Of a DNA stretch of 64,000 bases, positions 43,934 to 53,934 are shown one piece after another (within the stretch, counting starts at the first letter, position 1; every line of letters starts with the position of its first letter). The translations under genes were made by a program, and so were the position numbers. Source of the DNA: Isoetes taiwanensis (lineage: Eukaryota; Streptophyta; Lycopodiopsida; Isoetales; Isoetaceae); the NCBI GenBank assembly GCA_021234155.1, contig JAJEKV010000900.1, forward strand, positions 1 to 64,000, written 5' to 3'. Under the pieces are notes generated by a model. The model had not been told where the DNA came from and searched no databases. It saw only the letters and a list, made by a program, of their open reading frames with translations.

Positions 43934-44376
43934 TGGGTCTTCAAATTCGTTGAGCTCAATAAGTGAAAACAGAACCTTTGGAAGGCAAATCTAAGTGTTA
44001 GAGCCCGCAAAAGCATGGCAATCATGCCGAGAATCACTAGATCCATGATAGAACAGCCAAAAAATGCAACCCTATGCAAGAAACACAACAAATGAAATAT
44101 CCCACAAAGCCTACCTACCAGCAAGAACAGGGAAAGAAATATTTTACATTTTGAAGGCCGATTCAAATTTGAAGGGAAATTATCCCACAAAAATCTGTCC
44201 CACCGAAATAGATCGACAGACTTGTTCTCCGGCGGACAACCAAATTTTGAGGCCTAATCGACGCTGTTGGACCTCGAGAGACAGCCTTCTCTCCTCTTCT
44301 CGCAGAAAAATATGTATATTTCTGAGAGGAATCGTATAGGACGAGAGATGGGTATTTTGGCAAGCACGTGGCTGGT

Positions 44377-44419
44377 GGGAGGGAGGGAGGGAGGGAGGGA
44401 GGGAGGGAAGGAGGGAGAG
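44377..44419. repeat. GGGA microsatellite
   Basis: About ten consecutive GGGA units, with one GGAA variant. Same motif and same strand as 40066-40126. Confidence 0.95.
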
Positions 44420-44645
44420 ATGAAATGGTATTACATCTGGAGACCTCTCAGATCTATTAGACGTTAATACAAATCAGCTGGGAAGTCCACATCAGGAGCT
44501 TCCACATCTCCCTCTTCCCAATCATCATCACTTTCTATATCATTGCATAATAAAGTTTGTATATTTTTTACACACGATTCTCTGTGTTGTAGGACTTCAA
44601 TAATAAAAGAACCAATGATGCTAGCATCTAATTCAAACAGTTTAT

Positions 44646-44900
44646 TTACCGTTTATACCATCTTATCATCGTGTAAGCAGGGCATTGAACCATCACATGG
44701 TGCTCATCTTCCACATTACTCCCACATGCTTTACATGTTCTTCTTTCCATATTTGCCTGCAAATACACTGCTTGCGCCAGTCTCGAATTCATATTCTGTT
44801 TGTACATGTTCATCTTAGGCTGTGGGTTCAACCATACTTTTGATTTAACTTTCTGTTTAACACTAGAGTCATCACATGGTGTACCAGAAAAGGTGCATTT
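44646..44900 (-). pseudogene. C-terminal fragment of a LINE ORF2
   Basis: The minus-strand frame reads NSRLAQAVYLQANMERRTCK, then CKACGSNVEDEHHVMVQCPA and ends shortly after TMIRWYKR. The spacing Cys-x2-Cys ... His-His-x4-Cys with the VEDE.H wording matches the terminal zinc finger of LINE ORF2 proteins. It is open upstream to about 44900 without an ATG. Neither the reverse transcriptase nor a poly(A) tail is evident, so it is a small fragment, possibly of the same non-L1 family as 8.8-13 kb. Confidence 0.55.
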
Positions 44901-45662
44901 ACACTGTTTGCTTTAAAATTCATGTAAAATCAAAGGTTCAATAATCAGTCAAACTCTTCTTATATGTTAATATGCAGTAGTCATATTGCATGGAAAAAAT
45001 ACCTAAAAATCTATTGGTCCCCGTTTATGAGAGTTGCACTTAGGTAAACGCAAGGGGGTCAAGTCTGTTTTGCTTTATGTTTAGATAAAGTAAAACTGTC
45101 TCAGTAAGAAGATTTTTATGATTTTTTTCATTATTTTTGTATTTTTCTTCACGAGTTAAAGAGTAAAACACAAAAAAACTGCATCTCAATCCGAGATCTG
45201 AGAAGGGAGATAGGGTTGTTTGAATATGACAGGGTCAAAACTGTTGTTTGCCTTCTGTGAACCAATACTGGTTTCCAGAAAGCTGTTCCCAAATCGATCC
45301 AAAGATGATTTTGACCTAAAATTTCGAATATAAGTAATAGACAACTTGCTTTATCTAAGAAAAATGTCCATTAGCCTTAATAATGAAGTTTTCTTTTTCT
45401 TTTATTTGTTTATTTACAAGTGACTGATAACTTATGTCTATATAGGAGTAAAATGATTCAAATTCGTCCTCCAAAAGATCATATTATGAAAGGTTGCCAT
45501 AATATGGAATCACTCTAAAAACAAACACATTAAAAAAGGTTTGTTCACAAGAAATCAAGAAAGGTTTGTTTTCCTGGGACCATTACTGGTCCACCTTCTT
45601 TTTAAAATTAAGAACTCCCTCATCTTAATCGATTTCAATTTTAATTGTGGGATATAAGCACC
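44901..45662. other. Intergenic, no recognisable gene
   Basis: AT-rich spacer between the LINE fragment and the LTR retrotransposon; no gene or structured repeat seen. Confidence 0.5.
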
Positions 45663-45667
45663 TCATG
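45663..45667 (+). repeat. Target-site duplication, left (TCATG)
   Basis: TCATG directly precedes the 5' LTR and recurs directly after the 3' LTR at 55807-55811. Five base pairs is the usual length for Gypsy integrases. Confidence 0.9.
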
Positions 45668-46596
45668 TGTTGCCCCTTGAAGTGGCAACATGAAGAAGAA
45701 ATGAAGATATGAAGAAAATTCTAGTATTGGAGGAGCTATTAAGGAAAGGTATCAGGCTGAAAGAGAATCTAGGCCAGGTGAGTACCCCTGCCAAATCCTT
45801 TAGCCAAAATTAGCCATCCTTGATTTTTCCCAAATTTTTTGAGCCTATCTCCCATTTCTCCTTGAATTTCCCCTATCGCTAGCCAAATATGCTTCTAAAG
45901 ATGCCTAAAAATCCCAAAATGCCAAAAAATCTATACCTTTGCCAAGTGGCATCCTAGTCATCATCCAAAAGTGCCAAAGATGTCAAAAAGTCAAGTGAAA
46001 GTCAAAATAGAAAGTCAAAAGGCACACTTTCCAAAAAATACCCTTGCCACGTCATCAAGAGTCAAAATGCCACCTAGGATGGCCACCTTGCTCACAAAAA
46101 TGCTTTGTCATCCAACTTTGGTTATATCTTTGCCACTTGGGTCAAAAATCATGCCACCTCATCAAAAATATCAAGGGCATTTAAAATTTCGAAAATCCAC
46201 TTAGGTAAAAAGCCATGTTTGACCTTGCCACATCATCCTTCATTATGCCAAGTCATCATTTCATCATGTCCAATCACCATTGATTCACCTTTTTAGCCAA
46301 AAAAATCAAAGTGCCATTTTCCAAAATTTGACCACCTCACCATGTTGCCCTTAATGAAAATATGCCACCGGCACAAAAAATTTCCAAAAGACCTTATATA
46401 GACCCTTGAATTCCAATTCTTGGGAATCGTGCCCTTTGAGAAAATGTAAAAATTGTCCTATTCTACCACCCCCGACCTAGATTCCTTTTCGCCAATCACC
46501 CCCCCTCCACGTGGCTCACCCGGTGTGGGGCGGTGGAGGTACCGAATCCCATGTGGGCAAAGACACGTCAATTTAAGAGTTTTGCGTGGATCGAGC

Positions 46597-46604
46597 TATA
46601 TATA
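46597..46604 (+). promoter_or_regulatory. TATA box of the 5' LTR
   Basis: TATATATA in the context GAGCTATATATAC, conserved in the 3' LTR at 54860-54867. RNA polymerase II transcription would be expected to begin about 30 bp downstream, near 46630, defining the U3/R border. Confidence 0.6.
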
Positions 46605-46642
46605 CACGAGTGACTTTTTGATTTAGGCACAGGGATATATCC

Positions 46643-46957
46643 ATGAAGAAAATCCGCCAAGATCCATTAGGGTTTTATGATTCTACCGGCTTCCAGCGCA
46701 CTTTGAGTGATGCAGCAGCGCCGGCTGATCATATCGACCCTCTTCGGAACCAATCGAATCATGAAGAGGATGCCGAATTAATGGAGATCATGCCAAGAAC
46801 GAGAATATTGCCTATTTTTTGGGAAAGAAGAGTTCGTGGCCATATCTTGGACAAATTGAGCTCTAACTACCACGACACAGGGTCTATAAAGATGATCCGA
46901 GCCGTATTCCATGGCGGGAGAGGAGATTTTTTGATCGAAAACCCGCCCTTGTTTTGA
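46643..46957 (+). CDS. 104-codon ORF inside the 5' LTR
   Basis: ATG 46 bp downstream of the TATA box opens a frame of 104 codons of well-mixed composition (MKKIRQDPLGFYDSTGFQRT at its start, a Glu/Asp-rich middle, an ILPIFWERRVRG segment). The matching stretch of the 3' LTR has lost the ATG and is frameshifted. I know no such LTR protein. It may be chance or the remnant of a short leader ORF. Confidence 0.25.
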   Translation: MKKIRQDPLGFYDSTGFQRTLSDAAAPADHIDPLRNQSNHEEDAELMEIMPRTRILPIFWERRVRGHILDKLSSNYHDTGSIKMIRAVFHGGRGDFLIENPPLF

Positions 46958-47558
46958 AAGCCAAGATTTACGAAGTTCGATACAAATTCTATTTCAGAGT
47001 GATCAAATGGATTACCCGACGGTGTATTATGTTCCTAAGATAATCCGAGAAAAGTTTTCTTGAACAATTCATAGGTGTTTCCCCTTTCAATCGATTTTGA
47101 AGTTTTTTCAAAAAAATTAGGGTTTTCCCATTTTTATGTGCGGTCCACTTCTAGCTTAACTTTTGCCACAAATTTCCCATCAATCTTGATCAACAAATGA
47201 GTTGAAATCAATTCAAGTTATCCGATATTATCTAGATTTAGCTAAACAAATAGCTATTCTCGCTTAATTTGCTCAAATATTTCATTTGCATTCAAAGGAA
47301 GTTTGACTACATCCCAAAGTTTTTCTTCAATCATTTCCACTACTTTGTTACGAAAAAACCTACCATACACCCTCGCATTCACATATCACCTTATTTCCTC
47401 ACATTTGCACCTCTTTTCTCATCTTTTCTCATCCCCTCACCACACCTTTGCTCTCTGCCCTCTAAACACGAATTTGGCAAGTATCTTTTAGGAAATCCCA
47501 CAATTTAGAGATTTGTGCATCACGGTTTTGCAAGGATTCTGTGAAAGGCAACATCTTT

Positions 47559-47578
47559 TGGAGGTCCTACCGGGATTC
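47559..47578 (+). other. Primer-binding site, probably tRNA-Gln
   Basis: Five bases after the 5' LTR, TGGAGGTCCTACCGGGATTC begins with the TGG complementary to a tRNA CCA end. Its complement ends TAGGACCT before CCA, which fits the acceptor end of plant tRNA-Gln as I remember it. The tRNA identity is from memory. Confidence 0.5.
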
Positions 47579-47799
47579 TCTAAAAAACTCTTGCAAAAAA
47601 CTTGAGAGCCCTCATGGTGAGGCACCCAAGGAAGACTGGTGCAGATATGGATGGTGATGGAGAGCCTAGCCATCTTTGAAGATATGCCTGAGCGGAGCTG
47701 GGGTTGGCGGCAGCGAAAGCCCAAGGCAGCGGCAGCCCTAAGGCAACTATGTGACCCTATCTTTCAGGTTGGAGCGCCTCCCTTCACTGACCCCTTTAT

Positions 47800-48234
47800 G
47801 ACAGAAAGAAACCCCTTGAGGTATTTTTAAACTCATTTGATGATTATTTTAGGAATCATGCTCCTAGAGGTATGACTAAGTTGGAATTGTTCAAGCTTTC
47901 TTTATCTGATGATCTTGCTACTAAATGGTTTAACACTCAAAGAAAGATTTATGGTGTTCACACATTTGAAGAGATGAGGAAGCGATTCATTGATAGGTTT
48001 GGCGAATCTGTGACTCACGAAACTTTGCTTCAGCAACTGCATTCTCTTTCTATTAGAAGTGATGAAAGCATAGAAGCTTATGTTGATAGATTTGGAGAGC
48101 ATGTGATAAAGTGTGAGTCAAAGGGTGTAGATAATCCTCCTTTGCATTTGATCACTGCTTTCTTGCATGGTTTGAAGTTCAGACCTCTGTTTATAAAGAA
48201 GTTAATGAAAATACATCAACAACAACGTTTTTGA
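47800..48234 (+). pseudogene. gag: gag (retrotransposon gag domain)
   Basis: Capsid-like protein that packages the element's RNA. The frame reads SFDDYFRNHAPRGMTKLELF, then KLSLSDDLATKWFNTQ, then FEEMRKRFIDRFGESV and LHSLSIRSDESIEAYVDRF, the standard order of the plant retrotrans_gag domain. The stop after HQQQRF at 48234 is premature; further gag remnants with frameshifts continue to the zinc knuckle at 48664. The start is uncertain because of a frameshift near 47830. Confidence 0.85.
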
Positions 48235-48663
48235 GACATTACCAAGGGTATTTTCCAAAGCAATTGAGATCAGTGACTAAGGGCTGCATTTTCTACTTTG
48301 AGCACGTTGATCTTGATTATTTCAATGATTTAGAGACTAACTATGAACCTGTGTATCAAATTGAAGAAGAAAAATTCTTTTGAAGAAGATATGGGAAGAG
48401 ATTTCTAAGTTGCAAGCTACTAACCTCAAAATTGCAACCGAACATGCAGGACTGCAGAGACACTTATGGAGGTTACCAAGCAACTCTCCAACTCAAGAAG
48501 GCTCCAGCACCCAAAGATGAGGTATCAATTTCAAGTCTTCTTGATTCTACACAAAGTAGAAAACATTGTACCCTCTTTAAGAAGCGGGCCATTAGAGAAA
48601 GTAGTTGCTGGTCCAAGCCTTGCCCTAGATGTGTGACAGAAGGGCCAAGGAGTGCCCCGTGTG

Positions 48664-48705
48664 TGTTCATATTGTAAAGAAACAGGCCATTATGAAGACG
48701 GGTGC
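48664..48705 (+). pseudogene. gag zinc knuckle (CCHC)
   Basis: Reads CSYCKETGHYEDGC, a canonical Cys-x2-Cys-x4-His-x4-Cys knuckle that binds element RNA. It lies in a different frame from the gag domain and marks the end of gag. Confidence 0.85.
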
Positions 48706-49160
48706 GGGATCAAAGAGTATATGTTGAAAGATAAAGGTAAGATGTAGATGCATCCTCTTCTCATCTTTGTTTCTTTGATTACGATGAGAAGGAGGTGATG
48801 AACTTGAAAGAGAAGAAGAGGTCTTGGCTGGCTGGTACTCCCTATAGCCTAAGATCGGACCTCAGCAAGCCAACATGCCTAGAAATAGCATAGCTCCTCC
48901 TCGCCCCTCTGTGGTTTAGAGCCAGTTTCACCCTCGGAATGACAAATCTGGCTGTGTTAGGTGAAGTTGACGGTGTTGAAGTCTCGCTAGAGTCACCCTA
49001 GATGTTTTGACCTTGTTAAGAATAGCACCTTCCTATAGAGAGAGCATGTCAAAACACTTATAGAGGAGAATTCGGAACCTATTGTCCACAACATTTCTAG
49101 AGTTGGGAAAGACCCGGTATATTCTCATGTGAAGCTCAAGTCGAAGGTAAAACACTCTCT

Positions 49161-49240
49161 AAAGTCATCTTGGATGGAGGCTCGTGTATAAATATCATGC
49201 CTTTACATATTATGGACTCTTTAGAGTTAAAATCACTTCT
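49161..49240 (+). pseudogene. Retropepsin-like aspartic protease fragment
   Basis: KVILDGGSCINIMPLHIMDS. DGGS (49173-49184) stands at the catalytic Asp position; plant Gypsy elements often have DGGS in place of DTG/DSG. Would process the Gag-Pol polyprotein. Only the N-terminal part is readable. Confidence 0.75.
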
Positions 49241-49625
49241 GCAGCCCCAATTATTCTAAAATCTTTTGCTAATGAGAGTGTACAACCAAAAGGGAGTCGT
49301 TAATGATGTCTTGTGGATGTAGGGGCATCAAGATGACCACGGACTTTGTTGTAAGCAGTTTCCTTCTCGGGATTGGCTATGACCTTCTTTTGGCGTGAAA
49401 TGGCTCGGGTGGTGGTTTCGCAAAGCCGTGATTGGGGAGGAGGTAAATGCACAATAACAGATGGTAAGCAAGAAGTCACACTCTACAACCAGGAAGGTAA
49501 ACTCAAGAAGAATTTGCCTTTTCAATTGATGATGCACTAATTTATAAAGATGTAGGTGTGTACAACATCTATGTAGATCCACTTTGGAAGAAGAAGAGCA
49601 AAAACTTGATGAGCATACTCATACA

Positions 49626-49990
49626 TTGTTCTTTTGATGGGAGTTGTAGCGAGGAAGTTGAGCCTAGCTGTCTTCTTTGCCATCATTAAAAAGCCCAGGC
49701 TTTGGTGTTGGCTAAAACAAAGCAAGAATTCACAAAAATATAACCTCTAATGAGGCAGAGTATCAAGCTTTGATTGCAGGTCTCGGTGAAGCTTACATGA
49801 TGGGAATCAAGAATTTTAAATATAAAGGGGACTCTCACGTGTGCAATCAAGTCCAAGAGGTATACCAAACCAAGCACTCAAGGTTAGTACAACTTAAAGA
49901 AGAGGTTTTGGGACTATTGGGACAAATTTGAGGCCCGGACTATAGAGCATATCCCTAGGCATTTGAATAGTGAAGTAGACAAAGCTAGCT
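49626..49990 (+). pseudogene. RNase H domain located upstream of the RT
   Basis: Reads CSFDGSCSEE (first catalytic Asp, 49636-49638), then NEAEYQALIAGL (catalytic Glu), KYKGDSHVC (second Asp), and after a shift FEARTIEHIPRHLNSEVDKA. This is the archaeal-like type of RNase H found as an extra domain in plant Tat elements. It sits between protease and reverse transcriptase, not after the RT. RNase H removes RNA from RNA/DNA hybrids during reverse transcription. Confidence 0.75.
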
Positions 49991-50179
49991 AAAGGTACCA
50001 TATTGGATTTTTAGTCAAGGAGCCTTTCGGGAAGAAGAACTAAACCTCTCAGACTTGCCCAATTCTAACTATAGGGGTAGAGGAAGCAAGCAGAGAGCAA
50101 GTCATTTGTATCAAAAAGAATGGCCAAACCAGAACCCCAAAGTTGGTCCAAAAGCTCCGAGCCTTGCTTTTTAACTCAT

Positions 50180-51490
50180 TTCCTATGCCGTGTCAAGAAT
50201 TCCAGATGGTCTTTGCTTGGGATTACTCTGAACTAAAAGGAATTCCTCCCTCTAAAGCAAAATTTGAAATAAAAAGTAAAAGAGGACTCTCGATCCTGTT
50301 TCACAGAAATTAAGGAGGATAAATTCGCCTTCTTGTCACCCACTTATCTATGAAGAATTAAAACTATGGAGAGTTCTAAGCTGATATGTGAGACATTGGA
50401 ACCCGAGTGGTTGTCTTGCATTGTGCGATCAAGAAGAAGAGTGGCCAACTTAGAATTTGTATTGATTATAGAGATATCAATAAGGTTACAATCAAAGACC
50501 TGCTATCCCTACCGTTTCTAGAAGAAGTTTTGCATACCATGAGTGGAAAGGAAGTCTATTCTCTTATGGATGGCTTCTCTGGTTTTCAACCAAATAGAAG
50601 TTGATCCTTTATCACAGCCAAAAACGCCTTCATTACACCTTTGGGAACCTATATGATGCTAAGAATGCCATTTTGGCTTGAAAAATGCCCCCCGAACCTT
50701 CGAGGGCAATGAACAATATTTTGAGTCATTATCCCCCCAAGATTTCGGGGCTTTTGGATGATTTGACTCGGCCACCTCTTTGGAAGATCATCTCAAAACA
50801 ATCTCTAATATGTTTTCTTTGTGCATCGAAGTGGTGTGAACTTAAATCCAAAGAAGTGTTTGTTTTTGATCGACAAAGGTGTCTTTGTTAGGCCATCGAG
50901 ATATCGAAGAAGGAGTTCAGAAGTTGTTTGCGCATGTCGACAAGAAGTTCTTGACCTCCCAAGATTACCTAAAACATTGAAGCAGATCAAAGGTTTTGTT
51001 GGTACACTTCAAGGCTTGAGGATCTACATCCCAAACTTCTCTCACATTTTGAGACCTATCACCAAGCTCACCAAAGTAGGGGGTATGTATCTAAAATACA
51101 AGTCAAAAGTTCCAAAGGGAGTGGAATGAAGATTGCCAAAGGGCATTTGAATTGATCAAAAGAAGAGCTCAGCAAAAGAAGGTAACACTTCTTGCCCTAA
51201 AACAAAATGAAGCTTTCCAAGTTTATATAACAGTTACATCATTTGGTCCGTAGGATTAGCCTTATTTCGCAACAAAAAGGGTACTAAATTATGCAGAAAG
51301 CAAAGGGCTACCGTGAGGTGAATTACCAGTCCTAGAGAAGTCCGGGCCGCTGCCCTAATATTTTGACCACTAAATTCCCATCTTTGATGCAAGCTCCAAA
51401 GATTCAAGTCTATATGAAGGTCAATCCTCTCCCAATGTTGTATGGTAAACAAGCCCCCAAGACCAAGTTCTATAAGTACTGCCATGCTTC
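50180..51490 (+). pseudogene. Reverse transcriptase with degraded connection region
   Basis: Begins with VFAWDYSELKGIPP (a typical pre-RT block), then KKSGQLRICIDYRDINKVTI, YSLMDGFSGF (motif A, Asp at about 50569), FGLKNAPRTFE across a shift, LLDDLT (50751-50762; equivalent of the YLDD catalytic box, Tyr replaced), LNPKKCLFLIDKGV, LKQIKGFVGTLQGLRIYIPN, and the thumb/connection ALKQNEAFQVYITVTSF near 51200. The usual RNase H region after that (51250-51600) is barely readable. Multiple frameshifts. Confidence 0.85.
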
Positions 51491-51899
51491 AAGACTTTGC
51501 CATTGAAGTCCATCTTGTCAAAGCGTAAAAGGATCCGAGTAGTTTCATACCCTATGCCTTCTACAAATATGATTTGACCTCAAGAGGATCAAGCGTAAGA
51601 AGAGGTATGTCATTTAGTTGGAGAAACCAGGTCTTGATGCAAACCCATTGTCAATTATCTAAGATATCAAGAGATCCCCGCCACATTTTCACCATCCGAG
51701 AAAGTTAAGTTTAGAAAAAAGATGTCTAACATATGTGCTGGTTGAGGACATTTTATGTAGGAAGATGCCTTCATGATTTTGTTGAGGTGCTTAGCTGAAG
51801 AAGAACAGTACAAGCTCTAAGACATGCTCATGACCTCCGGGCTGTGGTGGACACTATTCTATGGATGCCCACAACCAAGAAAATTCTAAGTTCCGATAC

Positions 51900-52875
51900 T
51901 ATTGGCCTACACTTCATCATGATGTCAAAAGGTGCGCGGCAGAGTTGTTGTTCCAAAAGCATGCCAAAGAAACGCAACAAGGTACCCCTTTCACCCTATT
52001 GTGGCCCCTCGCCCATTTCTTTGTTTGGGATTAGATTTTGTTGGTCCTATACACCCATCTTTGGCCATTATGAATACATCCTAGTTGCTGGACTTCTTTC
52101 ACTAAATGGGCTGGAAGCAACTCCATTAACAAGTGCCAATGCAAATACCACGTACAAGTTTCCTAATTGCCTAATATGTGTGCTAGGTTTGAGTACCATT
52201 GAAGATTGTTTCCGGGAGGAACGCCTTTTGTGAATGAAGTAATAGACAAGCTTTACCAAATTGCTTGAGATAAGACGCATACAAAAGTTCTCGCTTACTA
52301 CCCTCGTGGAAATGGCCGTGTAATCCACCAACAAGACTCGATATCCATTATGAAGAAGACAAGAGATAGGTTTCCAAGAAGCCGCATACAAAGTTGATCT
52401 ATGCCCTTTGGTCCTACGTAACCACTTATAAAGTGGCTATAAAAACACTCCCCTCTATTGTGTATGGTACTAGTGTCATTCTACCCTTTGAGTTGCGTGT
52501 ACTTTCGCCAAGGATGATGCAAATACAAGTCAAAAGTGAAGAGGATGCTATCCGGTGTGCGCTACCAGATGCTAGCCCTTGAGGAACTCGAGATAAGACT
52601 CGTGATAACGGAACACAAGATGAAAATCAAGAAGAAATTTGACAAACAAGCAAGAGAAGTCAACTATCGTTGGAGGATTTGGTGCTTAAGTTAGCTAGAA
52701 ACAAAGATCCCACTCTAGGTAAGTTTTTCGCGAAATTGGGAAGGTCCATTTGTCATTTCTTCACATGTCGGAGTAAACTCATATTACTTGGCTGAGGAGT
52801 TAGAGTCCGGAGAGAATTTTGCCAAATCCTCTCAATGCACAACACTTGAAAGCTTATTGGATCTAAACTAGCTAA
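51900..52875 (+). pseudogene. Integrase and pol C-terminus
   Basis: Inserts the DNA copy into the chromosome. Readable blocks: FHPIVAPRPF and LGLDFVGPIHPS (core start, catalytic Asp of LDF), SFTKWAG, TPFVNEVIDKLYQIA, KVLAYYPRGNGRVIH (core end, normally with the catalytic Glu soon after), VYGTSVILPFELRV, and the C-terminal NWEGPFVISS and YYLAEELESG. Five or more frame changes. The order and wording match plant Gypsy integrases. Confidence 0.85.
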
Positions 52876-53934
52876 TGCTAGTTAGTATAGTTGTAGGTAG
52901 TCTAAAAAGAAGGTTGAATTAGTTGAAATTGTTCTAGATATGATTTGCTAACATTATGGGGAAACAATAAAAAGAAGAAAAAGCTAAAAAAAAAAGTATG
53001 TGTTTTGATCTTTTAACATTGTCATTTGCGGTGTTCATTAGTTGTTCATTGTTTAAAGCCAGCCGTAAAACCATTGCTTCCTAAAGTTGTGCTCATATAT
53101 GGTGAACTCAAAATCATCATGAATGCTTTTTTGAACATCTTGTGATGAATGCCGATTGAAGTACTAACTGAAGTCATCATGTCATTTGCGGGACCATCCT
53201 AGTCTTCCATACCATTCATTTTTCATTTATTGGCCTCCCATTCATATAAGCCTTGCTCCCACTTTTATTCATCACCTACAGTCGCTATTCATCCCTCATG
53301 CATCATAAAAAGCAGCCTCCTAACTCTCTATTTCATGTCATTTGCAGGATCATCCTTACCCATTTAGCTTCATACCACCACCATTTTTTCTTTTTGGGCA
53401 AATTTGGGGGACCATTACATCTTCTAGAATGTGTGTTCGCACCCTTCCATAACATTCTAGCTCCATCTACCAAGTCATTTCTTCAAGACTCCTACAAGAA
53501 TGGGTATTTGAAACCCCAAAAGCATCAAGTTTTATTCACAAGATCATCGAATGATTTTTGACGCCCCCAAGTTTCAATACTTATGGGAAGTCAAAAGAAC
53601 ATGGTAGCGTAATCTACAAAGTTATAAATGTTCAAAAGTTGTCTTTGTGTTCAAAGTTGCGTAATTCATCACCAAAATGTGAAGTACACATAGTTCTATC
53701 CAGCTCCTATTCCGCACCATTTTCCATTCATGAAGACCTCAAGAAAACCTTATATTATCTCAGAACGTGAGATGCATTGATTTGGCATTCACTCTCATAT
53801 ATTTGCACTTTTCGTGATGCTTTTATGTCTGATTCTAAGAAGCTCGATATTTCAGACAGGATAATTCAGATCCAGATGTCGAGAAGTTTTTAACAGTTTC
53901 AAGGTCGGGGACCAGCCATTTTTCTTTATAAAGA
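52876..53934 (+). other. 3' non-coding part of the retrotransposon
   Basis: No element gene is recognised between integrase and the 3' LTR. The words TGTCATTTGC(G/A)G and CATCCT recur (53024, 53180, 53338), a weak internal repetition. A clear polypurine tract directly before the 3' LTR is missing; the last bases read TTTATAAAGA. Confidence 0.6.

Larger units (their letters stand above)
40252..44370. mobile_element. PIF/Harbinger DNA transposon, inactive
   Basis: Two genes of this superfamily face each other: a Myb/SANT-like ORF1 on the plus strand and a DDE transposase on the minus strand. A possible left end is GGGGCGTTTTCATTAACC at 40252, directly preceded by TTA, the usual target word for the superfamily. 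I could not find its inverted partner on the right, so the right limit is only an estimate. Stops and frameshifts in both genes make it non-autonomous now. Confidence 0.6.
45668..47553 (+). repeat. 5' LTR
   Basis: 1886 bp, starting TGTTGCCCC and ending AGGCAACA (7-bp terminal inverted repeat TGTTGCC/GGCAACA). Aligned along its length with 53935-55806. Contains many copies of TGCCA/AAAATGCCA words in its first half, a TATA box and a 104-codon ORF. Differences from the 3' LTR are numerous small indels and clusters of substitutions, for example around 46690-46740, so the insertion is not recent. Confidence 0.95.

Noticed and set aside
40252-45060. Right terminal inverted repeat of the Harbinger element
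   Set aside because: The reverse complement of GGGGCGTTTTCATTAACC is not present up to 45.06 kb, so the element's right end and exact length are not claimed.
53880-53934. Polypurine tract of the Gypsy element
   Set aside because: The expected purine run directly before the 3' LTR is absent; the nearby GGTCGGGGACC is not a purine tract.
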